From contig JAITYX010000052.1 in NCBI GenBank assembly GCA_021018815.1, positions 3,214,501 to 3,278,500 of the forward strand: a DNA stretch of 64,000 bases. Direction: 5' to 3'. Shown here one piece after another: positions 21,541 to 33,959 of this stretch; positions within the stretch are counted from its first letter, which is position 1; every line of letters starts with the position of its first letter. Source of the stretch: Talinum fruticosum (Eukaryota > Streptophyta > Magnoliopsida > Caryophyllales > Talinaceae). Under the pieces are notes generated by a model. It was not told where the DNA came from, ran no database searches, and saw only the letters and a list, made by a program, of their open reading frames with translations. The position numbers were made by a program, and so were the translations under genes.

Positions 21541-22990
21541 TATGTCTTTTTCCCCCTGTTGGTCTAGATGATATAAGTGGACCCACATACTAGGATCCAA
21601 AGCAGCACTAGTTCGGGGAGGGGCATCACATTAGCCACAGGAGAACCCAATGCTAAGATCCATCACAATCAATTCTTTAGCCTATCCGTTTGTTGTTGTA
21701 CTATAGAGAGTACGGTTGTCGGTCTCGGGGAGTTAGGTCTCTTACAAGTCTAAGGTCAATGTCCTCATGAACTAAGCAACGGAACAGTTCATTTGGTTGG
21801 TAATATAAACACTTAAAGAACGAAATAAAATCAGATAAAGAAAATCTTAGGCAGGGATTTACCAAGCTAACATGTCAACAATCTTAATTACATACTTCTA
21901 CACTATTCACAATTGCGATAAATTAGGGAATCGATGCGGTTCAAACCACCTAAGCCTTCTCTCGAAGGTCATGAAGCTAACTCAATTGAATTAATTGTTG
22001 TTCTCATACAATCAAAACCAAAGAATTACATGATTATCTACTCTTCCCTTAATAACAACATAAATTATTCTCATATCTAAGTTGTAAATCCAACAAGTTG
22101 AAGTAGAACTAAGTCTCTTCTCTCGAAGTCTACTCAATTCCCAAAAATAATAAAGGTAGGATTCTCTCGAACCTCACACCAATTCAATAAGTATCAACAA
22201 GTCGGAAATTCATCAAACAATTGCAAATTAGCATGAAAGCATGAATTACGATTAAACTAGCATATTAGTGGCAAATCCCCAACCTAAGTTGGAAATTTAG
22301 CCACACATATTCATGACATTTGACAGACAAATTGAGGGAAGAACACCAAAAAGACTGAAAGATAAAAGTAGAGAAAAGAATGATAATACCGTAAACTTGA
22401 ATTAAATTGCGATTAGATGAAATAAACTCCAAGCGTTGATCTCTTAACAATGGAAATAAGTACTTACAAGTAGAGAGAAACCAGCCTAGAAAACGCAGCA
22501 TAAAAAAGTCTCCTCGAAAATTAACAGTTTTGGAATAAAATGTGCGTAAAAACGAAAACTACCGATTGGTACGACCGATGCTCGAACCCGTGCTCAACCC
22601 GTGCAAGGTCACCACTTCTTCAATTAAATTCCGAATTCTTAGCATGGCCTGTGCTGACTTTGGCATTGTCTCGTGCTGACCTCTTGGGCTTCAGACACTG
22701 CTGTGCTAGGTCTTCTTTTCCTTCTTTCCTTCAACGACAGCCAGTGCTATAGCCTCGTGCCGACTTGGCTTGACTTCTTTCTTCACTCTCCGACCTTCTA
22801 TGGCTTCCCGCTCTTTTCCTTATCACTTTGAAAAATATATTCTTCATCGTAAAAGACGGGATTACCTCAAAACATAGAAATTCGCACACTTCAATCATAA
22901 ATGAAGAAAGTAAGTGAAATCAAATAAGAATTTAGGTGAGAAGGCATTTGAAGTGTTGAAATTAGCCAATAAGAGAACAGAAAAGAACGT
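21541..22990 (+). repeat. Unclassified LTR-like repeat, non-coding
   Basis: It is non-coding, with the same general layout as the solo LTRs at 49.4-52.4 kb. A G/C-rich head (GTACGG, CTCGGGGAG near 21710-21740) is followed by long A-rich stretches, paired phrases such as TCTCTCGAAGGTC and TCTCTCGAACC, a GTGC-rich dyad zone at 22560-22760, and an A-rich tail. I could not fix its ends or a target duplication. Nucleotide identity to the 49-52 kb copies is low, so it is a related design or a different family. Confidence 0.35.
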
Positions 22991-23098
22991 AAAATTCCGG
23001 TTTATCACCGTTTTTAATTATCCCAAAGAAAAATACAAAATAAGAAGCTAAGATCCATCATTTAAACCAATTTCTGCTTATGAGGAAAATTGATTCAC

Positions 23099-23102
<4 letters not shown>

Positions 23103-23164
<62 letters not shown>
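23103..23164. repeat. (AT)n microsatellite
   Basis: This is about 30 uninterrupted AT units. Confidence 0.95.
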
Positions 23165-23165
<1 letters not shown>

Positions 23166-23964
23166 AATTCCCCAAGAATTAATTCTATGGATTAATCATT
23201 AAACCGCAATGACTAATACAAATTTTTATATCCATTTCAAATAATATATTCCCAATGCCATGTCATTATGTTTGGCCCATAAAATCCCCCTTATTTTTCG
23301 TTTTATCCAACTATTTATTAACACTAAGGTTATACTCCTTGCTATGCAAGGGCATTAATTAATTTTATTTTAATAATTATTTTTTTATAATTTTATTATT
23401 TTTAAGTAATTTATAATAATAAAAATTAATAATAAGTTAAAAGATCATAAGTGGATATATTTTTCTTTATATAGCTAATATAAAAATAACTTTTTAAATT
23501 TTATTTATAACTTATTATGATAACTATTTTCATTATTTATATATTTAACTCATGTTTTTCTTTTTGGCCTTTTACATCTTTAAACTTTAAAATTTCAATT
23601 TCTTTTGATCAAAAACAAAATTCCAATTTCTTTTGAAAAAGTAATGTCCATAGAATAAACACAATATTTTATCTAAATTCACAATATTACATGATATTAT
23701 TCACAAAATTAAAACAAAATATTTTCATAAATATATACATCAACATAATAAACATATGATATATAATTTAACTAAAAAAAGTCATTCTTTAATGCAATCT
23801 TCTAAACATCCTAAAAGTTGAGCAGAATTTATGTATGATTCACATGTATAGGATATATATATGTATATATAAATATTTTGGAGAAATGTGTTTATTAAGA
23901 TATCAGTAGCCACATTTAAAAAGAAAATGAATAGCCACATAACATTTATGTTAGTTTAATACCA

Positions 23965-24011
<47 letters not shown>

Positions 24012-24063
24012 GTGGTGGTGTCATGAATTCCTACTCTATCGATTTTGGACCTCTTCATCTAAC
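23165..24063. other. AT-rich spacer with an (AAT)n tract
   Basis: There is no gene. An (AAT)n tract of about 15 units occupies 23966-24010. Confidence 0.5.
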
Positions 24064-24242
24064 TTAGGGTGTGTTTGTTTGGAAGGAAAATATTTTCTTG
24101 GAAAATTATGATTCCATTTTCTCATTGTTTGGTAAATAAAAATTTGGAAAAAATTTTCTGAGCTAAAATATTTTCCCCATTTAGCGAGAAAATAAATTCT
24201 TCCCTTTTGGGAGGAAATTAATTTTCCAATCTCTAACATTGG

Positions 24243-24452
24243 GCTAACCCCTCGCTCTCGCCCTCACTCTCGCTCTCGCCCTCGCTCTCGCTCTCGCTCT
24301 CACCCTCACTCTCGCCTAACCTCTCGCCCTTCCTCTCCCTCTCGCCTTCACTCTCGCTCTCGCTCTCGCCCTCACTCTCGCTCTCGCTCTCGCCATCACT
24401 CCGCTCTCGCTCTCACCATCATTCTCGCTCTCGCTCTCGCCATCACTCTCGG
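24243..24452. repeat. CTCTCG-type hexanucleotide array
   Basis: This is about 200 bp of CTCTCG, CCTCAC and CCATCA units. Frames across it give Arg-Ala dipeptide runs on the minus strand, which are not real proteins. Confidence 0.85.
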
Positions 24453-24764
24453 CTCCCGTGAAGCGGCCTTGCCACCAATATTGCTCGGAAATCGGCCCGG
24501 CCACCGGAGGAGTGAAAAACCCCACAGCTTGTAGTAGGGAATGTTGAAGATACTTAGGGTTTTTAGTTTGGTGAATTTGGATTTGGTCGGCTGATGTAAA
24601 TCATTTTCGTAATCATGAATGAAAATGTTGTGCTTTCTTGTTGGGTTTAATGGCCTTGAATTCAAATAATGTCTGTCAATTTTCCGAGTTTTGTTTATTA
24701 ATTGATGAAGGCAATGTTGTGATTACCACTTTTCCCTTCAGCACTGTTGAACTCGATCAATTCA

Positions 24765-24990
24765 AGTCGCGCACGGTACCTCGTGCGTAAGCTGCATGAC
24801 CGTGCGAATCGTCCGGAGAGTTCAGAGTTTTCGCACGGTATATCGTGCGCGTTTCGCACTGGCCGTGCGAGAAGTTAGATAAATTCAAGTCGTGCACGGT
24901 ACCCAGTGCGAGAAATGCACGGCCGTGCATATCCGCCGCAGAAACCCGCACGGCACCTCGTGCGACCCTCGCACGGCCGTGCGGCTATCT
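24765..24990. repeat. GCACGG...CCGTGC dyad array
   Basis: Over about 225 bp the words GCACGGTACC-TCGTGC, GCACGGCCGTGC, GCACTGGCCGTGC and similar half-sites recur at least ten times. They are separated by short unrelated spacers and form many overlapping partial palindromes. This is the densest of five such zones in the window. Confidence 0.8.
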
Positions 24991-25212
24991 GTTTCGGCTA
25001 ATTTATTTTAGGGTTTAGGGTTAGAGTTTATTTTCCTTGAAAATAAATTATATTCCTTCCTACCAAACAAAGGAAAATAATTTTTTGAAAATTATTTTCC
25101 TTCTACCAAACAAAGGAGAATATGGGTGGAAAATGATTTTCCTTGAAAATCAGTTTCCCATGGAAAATAATTTCATAGGAAAATATTTTTCCCCCAACCA
25201 AACACACCCTTA

Positions 25213-27164
25213 ATGTCATGATGGGTTAAATATCAATTTAGTGTAACTGACATTTTATTAATAAAATTCAATGCTTTTCCCTCACCCTACCTCCAATTCT
25301 GATATCAAAATTTTCTGAATATACGCCATAAAGTCTAGACAAGCATCCAACAAAAAAATAAACTAATTATAATAATTATATATTACTATACTAATTATAA
25401 ATAAATGCATATAGGTGTTTGATTTATGATATTAAAGAAACTTATATCTTTTAGTCTTTCTCAATAATATTACATATGTTAGTATTAATTTACTAATTAT
25501 GTGGTAATATAAAAAGTTTAATATTTACTGATTTTCTCACTTTCTCGTTTACTACGTGAACTAATTTTTTAAGATTGATTATTTTTTTCTTTTACTTGTC
25601 AATTTGAAATAAGAAGATTGAGAATTTCCAAAATATTCAATATGAATAATCAATAATCAATATAATATGCACCAAAATAATTAATTTTAATTTTACATTT
25701 AACTATTATGTTGTTTATTTATAAATCATAAAATAATCATATATAATAAGTTTAATCCTTTAATTAGATCTTATAAAATATAAAATTAATAGAATTTATA
25801 TAATTATTAGCTTAAATTTAAAACCTAATAACATATACCCGTAACATTAAAAAAAATAAAACTAACATTTAAAAACATACGTAATTGACTATTGACATCC
25901 ATACTATGTTTTGGGATCAAAATAAGGGCTCTCTAATTTCAACACCAACTAATCAAAACAATGCATTATTTTAAATCCAAGTAAATATTGTTACAAACTA
26001 AAATAATATTTTAGACCCAAGTAAAAAAGAAATTATATGGCCAATATATTATCACTAGCATTAAATTTTAAATATTATAACAAACTAAAATAATATTTAG
26101 AAAATTTTATATAAAGCATGAGAAAATAATTCAAATCACTACATATTATATATAACTGCATTGAAAAAAATATATATTAAATTTTAAAACTTAAATAATA
26201 CTTATCACTTGCATTAAATTATTTATGATAGCTTCCAACTTTAATCACTTACTGACAGCATCTAGTTATTGATATATGGCACCAGTTGCTGTTATATCTA
26301 CTGATCTCTGAATTTTAATATTACTTTGATGACCTATCTCTAGTATTGAGCATTTCAATTATAGTCCCATATTTTTTAATATCACATGCAATAGGATATT
26401 AAGCATTACTTGATTTAATATCAACTTTTTGGGAGTTACATTTTAAGTTTCGATATAATTAAGGTTATCAATTTGTTAATTCATTGATACTTAGCATTAT
26501 TTTTAAGAGGCAAATCAAATAATAAATGTTATATTGTAAATATAAGCATCGATCCAATTGCATTTAATTATCTTTTAAGTATCCTGTCGAGTTTCTTAAA
26601 TTTTGATTTGTTGTTAAAGGCAGACAAATGTATTGAATTATAACTACATCTATTTTGAAAAAGAATATCATTTGAAATTTAGTAACACATTTTTTAATAT
26701 CGAAACAAGTTTAATAAATGATGGCATAATCGGCGAGTATCATATATATCATAGTACCATACATCAGTTAAATGATTTAGTTACAAACTATGAATATCAT
26801 AAAGTTATATTAAATTCATACCAACCAATAAAATATTAATTACGGTGGTAGTAGATCTTAACTTGATAAAATAGTGAATATAAATTTAAATTTTTGAAAA
26901 TATATTTAAATTCTCAGAAATATATTTGTTAAGATAACTTAAAGGGTCGAAAGATATTATAACCAGTCTAACTAAAAAAAATACAATATTAAAATGTTAT
27001 TAATGTAAAATACAAAGACTAGGAGCAGAAACAAACAAACTTTGCCCCCAAGCCCGACCCGAAGTAGGGGATGAGTGGATGAGACATCATGAAGCGTGGA
27101 AAACAGTGATTAGATCTCTCTCTTCTCTCTCCCTCCATCCCACACCAAATCCAGAAAGGGGAAA
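25213..27164. other. AT-rich upstream region of gene C
   Basis: There is no recognisable gene. Long A/T runs include an approximate direct repeat (ACAAACTAAAATAATATTT at about 25993 and 26083). The last 60 bases before the gene C start are pyrimidine-rich (CTCTCTC, CCCTCCATCCC) and probably 5' untranslated leader. I could not choose a TATA box. Confidence 0.45.
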
Positions 27165-30100
27165 ATGGAAAAGAAGATGAATAAAAGGTGGTCACTAGAA
27201 GGGATGACTGCTCTTGTCACTGGCGGCACCAAAGGAATCGGGTAAGAAAAACCAATCATAAGCTCGCTATAGCCATCATTTTTTGTTTCAGATATATTCT
27301 ACATGTTTCTGTTTAAGCCCGAAACCATGGGCAGAATAACTCGATCTCTGTATAGCACTCGGTAACAATATGGGAATTAACGTGTGTAGGCACGCTATAG
27401 TGGAGGAACTAGCGGGGCTAGGAGCAATTGTTCATACATGCGCTCGCAATGAAGCTGAGCTTGATGATTGCTTGCTGAATTGGAAGGCAAAAGGTTTATG
27501 TGTAAGTGGGTCAGTTTGTGATGTTACATCTCGGCCTCAACGGGAGAAGCTAATGGAGATCGTCAGCTCTACCTTTCATGGAAAACTCAACATACTTGTA
27601 AGGCTTTCTTTTTCTATTTATGGAATTGATTCATTCAAGTACGTAATTTTTCGTTTATTATTAAGCTAGAAGGTTAAAATATAGTATAAGTGTATATCAT
27701 GCCCAACAATAAAGCATCACCAACCAGTTAAAGAAACAAAAGAGGGGTGAGATTAAAATCCTTCAAACCTCTGCTTTTGAGTTACATGACAACATCGACA
27801 AACACTAGCGTGTGCGGTAAAATTAATTGTTTTAGTAGTGGTTAACTGTTTTAGTAGTTGTTAGCTATTTTATTAATGATTAACTATTATTGACTAGTGG
27901 TTAGTGGTTAAATGTTCAACTAGTGATTTAAAATAAGTGTGTTTAATAATAGTAATTGCTTAAGTAGCAAAATATAAGTGATAAAAGTTTTAGAAAATAA
28001 AAAGGAGAATTTCCAAAATATATGTGTAAGTATTAGGTAGTGTTTTTGAAAACATTATTTTGAGTAACTTTTCGAAAATATTGCCTAAAACTATAATCAT
28101 TATGTCAAACACTATTTTGCCAAACACTTATGTGTTTAGATAAGTAGTGTTTTACTTCTTCCAAAACACTAACCACTACCTCAAAAGTTAATATTGAACA
28201 CACCCTAGTAAATAGTACCCCTCCATTCTAAAATTAAAATTTATAATATAAAGAGAATATAACTTATTTATATGTCCTCAATTATTATTAAAAAAAGAGT
28301 GAAATGATGAATTTAGCTTGGAAATAATAAAAAAATATAGATTTTTTTAATGTTTGCTAACCAACAATTAAATGAAGGCTCCATTTTTTAGATTAATTCT
28401 TTTATGTTATTGGTTGTAATAAATAAACATATAAAATTTTCGTAAATAATAAGTAAAATTAGGTACACATATAATCTTAATATATTTGACAACTATAGGA
28501 TATTAAAAATAAGAAATTGGACCACCTTTTAGGATAGCTATTCTGAAAAGGTACTAAATCATTTATGATTGCCAACTACATACTGATATTATGATATACT
28601 CATGCCATCTGATTTGATTTATTTAGGGATCCGATGTTGAGCCCACTTTTTGTTAGGTAGTGAATGAATTTTCAGATTGGCTTATTTGAATTCTGTTACG
28701 CATACTTGTCTTATATGTTCTTTTCAATTTATTATACGCTCGTAATTAATGTTGAGTCTACTTTTTATAGGTAAATAATGCAGGAGGTACTATATGCAAA
28801 GAAACAATGAACTACACAGCAGAAGATTTCTCAAGTGTAATGACACTCAACTTCGAGTCGACTTACCATCTATCCCAACTTGCTCACCCTATGTTGAAGG
28901 CCTCTGGTGCAGGCAGCATCATTTTAATTTCATCTATTGCTAGCTACTTGGCAATTAATGTTGGTGCTCTGTATGGAGCTGCCAAAGGTATGCCATTTAA
29001 TTATTTACCTATAACTAGACCTGTTAATTCGGACGGGCAGGTTAAATACGGGTCGGGTGCATTCGGGTTCGGATAAAATACGGGTCGAGTGTATTCGGGT
29101 TCGGGTAAAATACGGTTCGGGTATATTTCGGATTCGGGTAAAATATTGGGGGTCGTATATCGAGTTATACGGATTTCGGGTCGACCCAACGGGTTGAGAC
29201 TCGCCTTTTAATCAGTTATTTTTTTAATTATAAAATTCAGCATAATTTTTACTTTAAATTTTCATAATTCTACAAAAAAGTATAATATTTATATTTTCTA
29301 AAAAGAATATTTTAAACTTTCATTATGATATTTGTGTGAAAACTCTATTGAGTCGAGCAACTTGACCGCTTGACCCGTTTAAATAAGACTAATAAAAAGT
29401 TAGGTCAATAATAAGTTGAATAATAATGACTTGTTCTGTTAATGATTCGTTTAAGGTTTCCGTATTTATTTCACCTCTTCTATTATACTAAGAGGGTTTA
29501 TATGAATGTGTTTTAAAACACATCGAGAAAGAGTTGATATAGGTAGGCGTAATCGACCGATTTTGTTCACTAGTAAAAATTTGACTTTGTTTTACCCCGA
29601 CTTATTGCCCATGCTAGGAGTTATGGTTAAGATACAGACTAATACGGTTTCAAATAAATAAGAATTAGAGATTCACGAGTAAAATAAAATTTATATTTTT
29701 AATTATAACATCATAATTTTACATTATTATATTAATATTATTTTTACAAAATAAACTATAATATTTAAGATGTGATTAGGTATATTCACTTCACCAAAAA
29801 TATAACAATATAACTTGTGCACCTTTATTATTTTTAATATATTACACCATTTGAATCTAGATATATTTTTATTGAAATTAACTATGTATAAATATTTTTT
29901 TTATGAGGAAGAAATTGAGAAATGAAATAGTATTAACCTTCGTTTGTAAATGATTGCGATAAATATGAAACATTAATGATGTGATATAATAAATAACTAC
30001 TATTAAAAGAGGGATAAATTGAAAGAAAAATCATATAATGTGTATAAAACATTCAATCATTAAGCCACAAAGCTAAAATTAATATTTTTATTGTCTTAGC

Positions 30101-30688
30101 CCAATGGGTCGAACAGGTTTGGGTCGTGTTTGACCAGCTAATTTACGGTGTTTTTAGGTTCCGTTTTTTCGGATTCGAGTCGAGAAAATTGTATTCAAAA
30201 TCCAAAAAATTCAAACGAGTTCGGGTCAATTTTCGGGTCGGATCAGTTTTTACTAGGTCTACCTAAAACTCATAGTTTTTAAGATAACAAAGTTGAATAA
30301 GTTTTATCTACTTTGGATTTTGGTAGGAGCAATGAACCAACTGGCAAAGAATTTGGCTTGTGAGTGGGCCAAAGACAATATCAGAGTTAATTCTGTTGCG
30401 CCCGGTTTTACTGACACTCCTTTGGCAAAGTCGGTAAGTGTTCCTCTATCAGATGTTTGTGTGCAGTGTTTTCTACCATACTCGCATATAATATGTTATG
30501 AATGGCAGGTGTATAACAAAGAGTGTTTTGAGGCAATCAATTCACGTACACCAATGGGACGTCTAGCGGAGCCTGAGGAGGTTTCAAGCTTGGTTGCATT
30601 TCTTTGCATGCCAGCATCTTCTTACATTACCGGTCAGACTATCTATGTTGACGGAGGCGTTACTATTAATGGTTTCTTGCCATTATAA
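27165..30688 (+). CDS. Gene C: complete tropinone-reductase-like SDR, 262 residues, five exons
   Basis: This is a NADPH-dependent short-chain dehydrogenase/reductase, probably a soluble cytosolic tetramer by family; the substrate is unknown. Exons are 27165-27241, 27390-27597, 28771-28987, 30327-30433 and 30509-30688; every intron is GT-AG and the total is 789 bp. ATG at 27165 follows a pyrimidine-rich leader and aligns with gene D. Motifs are the cofactor loop TGGTKGIG (residues 19-26), the NADPH-type Arg in [12 protein letters not shown] (97-100), Asn122, Ser150, Tyr163 and Lys167 (YGAAK), and near the end [14 protein letters not shown]. Length is normal for the family (about 260-275). Intron 2 holds a small inverted-repeat element and intron 3 a 1.25 kb hAT-like element, neither touching a splice site. 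True tropinone reductases cannot be separated from the many related plant enzymes by motif alone. Confidence 0.92.
27934..28207. mobile_element. Small inverted-repeat element (MITE) in intron 2 of gene C
   Basis: The left end AAGTGTGTTTAATAATAG matches the complement of the right end (GGGTGTGTTCAATATTAAC) imperfectly, about 270 bp apart. The interior is AT-rich and non-coding. The target duplication is uncertain (possibly TA or TAA). Confidence 0.5.
29016..30261. mobile_element. hAT-like non-autonomous element in intron 3 of gene C (copy 1)
   Basis: This 1246 bp element starts TAGACCTGTTAATTCGG and ends, read from the other strand, TAGACCTAGTAAAAACTG. It is flanked by CCTATAAC (29008-29015) and CCTAAAAC (30262-30269), an 8 bp duplication matching at 7 of 8. 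Both ends carry GGGTTCGGGTCGG-type subterminal repeats. It shares order and length with 33960-39924 once the LINE there is removed. It has no coding capacity. Confidence 0.75.
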
Positions 30689-30689
30689 A

Positions 30690-30698
<9 letters not shown>

Positions 30699-30735
<37 letters not shown>
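30699..30735. repeat. (AT)n microsatellite in the 3' region of gene C
   Basis: The run of AT units begins about 10 bp after the stop codon of gene C, so it should lie in the 3' untranslated region. Confidence 0.9.
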
Positions 30736-30737
<2 letters not shown>

Positions 30738-30999
30738 AAGATAGGGTATTAAACAATAATTTATAAATAATTACGTTCTCATGGTAGATTTCCCTCATGT
30801 AATATAATTTAGACTATTTTTAATAGAAGCAACTTTTATTGAGTTGTTTCAAGTGTCATATTATATGTGTAATAGAGTTGCTCCTTTTTGAGTTTTATTG
30901 TCAATTGTAACAACTCGTAGAAGATATTTCATAATAGTTTATATTATAAATGGGTCCCATTTAAAGTATTTTTAAATTTAATTATTTTTTGGTAAAAGG

Positions 31000-31675
31000 C
31001 AAGCGCTTCATCGTTACTAAACACAATATTTACATCACTGCTTTGGCATACCAAAGCTTACAGCTCAAAGCTTACAGTCTATCTAACCACGCTTTGTATG
31101 TCTCTTTCCTTTGTAGTAGTAGTGTTCTTATCATGCTCCTAATGTTATTTACACTCCGCAATCCTGAATTCTTCCTCCCCTGAAACATTCTCTGGTTTCT
31201 TTCCTCCCAAACTGAGTATACCACTACTGTAATCAGTGGAGCAATACCGGCTAGTTTTGATTGAGATAATGTTCCTCCATTCAGCCAAGCGTTCCATTCT
31301 TGTTTCCAATCTGATCCAAGGTCTAAGGCAGTTAGACCATTAAGTAATTCCTGTGCAAAGGGGCACTGTAAGAATAGGTGATCAATGGTTTCATCCTCTC
31401 CACAAAAACTGGATTTTGTGTCCTCCACTGTTATCCATTTGCTTAGTATGTCCCTTGTTAGTATTTTCCTTTTGAGCACCATCCATAAGCAGTGAGAATG
31501 TTTAGGCAAAGTCATCTTATACCATGCTAATTTCCACTAATGCACTTTTGGTGATATTTCCTAAATTATCTCATAGGCTGCCCTGACACTGAACTTGTTC
31601 ACAAGTACTGGCTTCCACTTCTTGGTCTGATTCTCAAACCAGTTATGCAAATACTTCCTCAGCTTCAGAATTCTT
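31000..31675 (-). pseudogene. LINE (L1-type) 3' fragment, zf-RVT region
   Basis: The minus strand from about 31675 reads KPVLVNKFSVRAAYE and, after a stop, WYKMTLPKHSHCLWMVLKRK, then ILTRDILSKW, SFCGEDETIDHLFLQCPFA and VVYSVWEERNQRMFQGR to a stop at 31072. This is the C-terminal zinc-binding domain typical of plant LINE ORF2, with Cys, His and Cys in place. The element is 5' truncated, the normal state of LINE copies. It is a different family from the LINE at 34752. Confidence 0.8.
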
Positions 31676-32758
31676 TTAAATCTAATTATTGTATTGAATT
31701 TATTATCGATTTTGTTAATAACTGAATAATTTGTTGAAAATATTTAAATGATTTATTTATTATTTTGGGTGTGTCTTTAGGGGCATATGTAAATAAAGTC
31801 TAAATTAAAAATGTAATATGTATTCCATTATCCCCAAGAAAATAGTTTAGGACAATAATATTTAATTAAATAATTTTCCAATTTACATTGGAACTGAATG
31901 TAATACAAATAAACATAAGTGCATAACAATTTAAATTTTCTTTATCTATTCTATGAAATTATACAATACTTCGCCGGTCTTCAGGAAATATATGTTGAAG
32001 TAAAAAAAAAAAGATTTGTGGTCAAATTGATGCTACAAGTATGAAACCGAATAGAAGTATGTTTACCATTAATTTGTTAAAATAGAGATATATTTTGATA
32101 TTTTAGATTTATCCTTGTTAGAAAATTATCTTTCGATAAAAAAAATTAAATTTTTTATCATTTTGTACCCTAAATGTGAACAATAATTGAAGATTAAACC
32201 TTTCATTGAAATTACTTGATTTAGTTGTAATTTGAAGTCAGAAAATTATGAGAGTATTATTAAAACTAAAAAATATAAAAAAATTAACATATTTTTGCCA
32301 CCTCCGAAATTCACTCGCTGCACAAATTATAGAAAATAGCTCAGATTTGGCAAATTAAAAATCATAGAAAAAAACAAATTTGAAGACCACCGTTGATAGA
32401 GACTGGAAAGCAAGAGAGGAAGAGATAGATGAGGTGTTAATTACCTCGCGGTCGGTATGACCACCTTTGATAGAGACCGGAAAGCAAAAGGGCGATAAGT
32501 TTGGCTGGAAAACACAAGAAACCTAGTCCAAGAGCAATTCAGCGAGTGAGAGAGGTGAGAGGAGTGAGCAAAGGAGAGAAGCGAGAGGAGTGAGAGAGGG
32601 GAGAGACGAGTAAGAGAATCAGGGACGCGAGTGAAAGAGACCGAGAGCCAGAGAGGCGAGAGAGAGTCAGAGAGGGGGCGATGGGGGTGATTGGCGAGCG
32701 TTTCTGATGATAATATTAGTTAGGGTCTCTCATGTTCATGAAAAAAATCCAGCAATTA
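31676..32758. other. AT-rich spacer with a purine-rich block
   Basis: There is no gene. 32530-32690 is almost pure GAGAGAG-type sequence (CT-rich on the minus strand). It may be the leader of the decayed hAT-type element that ends near 32932. Confidence 0.4.
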
Positions 32759-32932
32759 AAACTTGGTTCGGTTCGCAGTTAACCAAAAAAGTCATTGGTT
32801 GAATCGAAAAAATTGGATTTGGTTAACCGAATCGATTTTTACCTAAAAATTTGCTTTGTTAACTGCAATTGCGGTTTGGTTTTTCGGTGTTTAGGTTCGT
32901 TTTCGCTTCGGTTCTTTCTGCTCACCCCTACT
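32759..32932 (-). mobile_element. hAT-type transposon end (fragment)
   Basis: Read on the minus strand it starts TAGGGGTGAGCAGAAAG and continues in GAACC, GAAAACGAACC and AACCGAAAAACC repeats, the style of plant hAT subterminal regions. The matching opposite end was not found. Confidence 0.45.
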
Positions 32933-33959
32933 ATCTATCATGCCATTTGCAAACGTATTACTTTTCCAAGCTTAACTTGTTTGGGCAATAATTTTCTTCG
33001 AATGAAACGATTGTTTATATTGAGTCTTTTTATTGGATCATATTTCATAATATTTTGCAAACGTAAAGTGTGATTAAAGCAAAACATATTAAATACTCTC
33101 GAGAGTATTCGTTTTTCGTCATATATTACGAGATTGTTGGACGAACGAAAAAAGAGGGAATTTTATGAAGCTAATCTTTCTTTCTCTCTTGAGAGTATAT
33201 GATAATAGGAACATTTCAAAATTTGTATGATTAAATAGCCAATGGTGGAAAAATCAATATTCCGTTTCCGTTACTGTACTCACACAAAGATATTTGGCAT
33301 ACGCGGGATACTCCAACTATCCACATGAAATCTCGCTAGAGAGAGGCCAAAAGTCACTTATAGAATTGTCAATTATGAATTTATTAGTCTCGGAAGGTTT
33401 ATTTTTTAAATTGACTTTGGAAAGAAACTTCATAAGCTTATATACATTGCTCGATGATTAAGACCCGATTATATTAAATTTGACACCTTTTATTCTTAAA
33501 AACTTGTGTCTTTTATGAATTATTAACTATACATTTTTTCCAATTATTAAAAGCCCACTATAAATTGGTGAAATTGAGTTTCACACCCAAAAATTATACA
33601 AAATTATGACCTGGATTTTTCAATCTTGTAATTTTAAAATGCATCCAATAATTATACTACTTTTTACAACTTATTTCATAAATTAACTAATATAAAAGAG
33701 TAACATCAAAGTATACCCAGTCCTAAAACATTTGTAACCTATTCTAGTATTTTAGCAACGGTTAAGATAGATAGTTTTGTGAAATAAGACTACGGTTAAA
33801 TTATATTATTATGGATATAAGAAATTATATTCTAAAAACAAACATATTAATTGGACAGTGTAAGAGATTATATTATGAATCTATCTCTCCTTGAAATAAC
33901 TTGAAATTTCAGTGCATTAGACCAATCACAACTTTAAACTTAAACCGATTTACGACAAC
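32933..33959. other. AT-rich spacer, nothing recognised
   Basis: No ORF with family resemblance and no terminal repeats were found in this kilobase. Confidence 0.4.

Larger units (their letters stand above)
24067..25209. mobile_element. PIF/Harbinger-type non-autonomous element
   Basis: The terminal inverted repeats begin GGGTGTGTTTGTTTGG at 24067 and, on the other strand, GGGTGTGTTTGGTTGG from 25209. They continue as TTTTCC-rich imperfect repeats for over 150 bp each side. The flanking 3 bp TTA (24064-24066 and 25210-25212) is the target duplication expected of PIF/Harbinger. No transposase lies inside. Instead there is a CTCTCG hexanucleotide array and a GCACGG/CCGTGC dyad array, listed separately. 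Confidence 0.8.

Noticed and set aside
23966..24010. Short regular repeats as a possible CRISPR-like array
   Set aside because: This and the other regular arrays in the window are microsatellites without spacers, and the setting is a plant genome.
24316..24525. Arg/Ala-repeat protein on the minus strand
   Set aside because: It is only the translation of the CTCTCG hexanucleotide array.
24765..24990. Dyad array as a set of intrinsic terminators
   Set aside because: The setting is eukaryotic and no T-runs follow the dyads.
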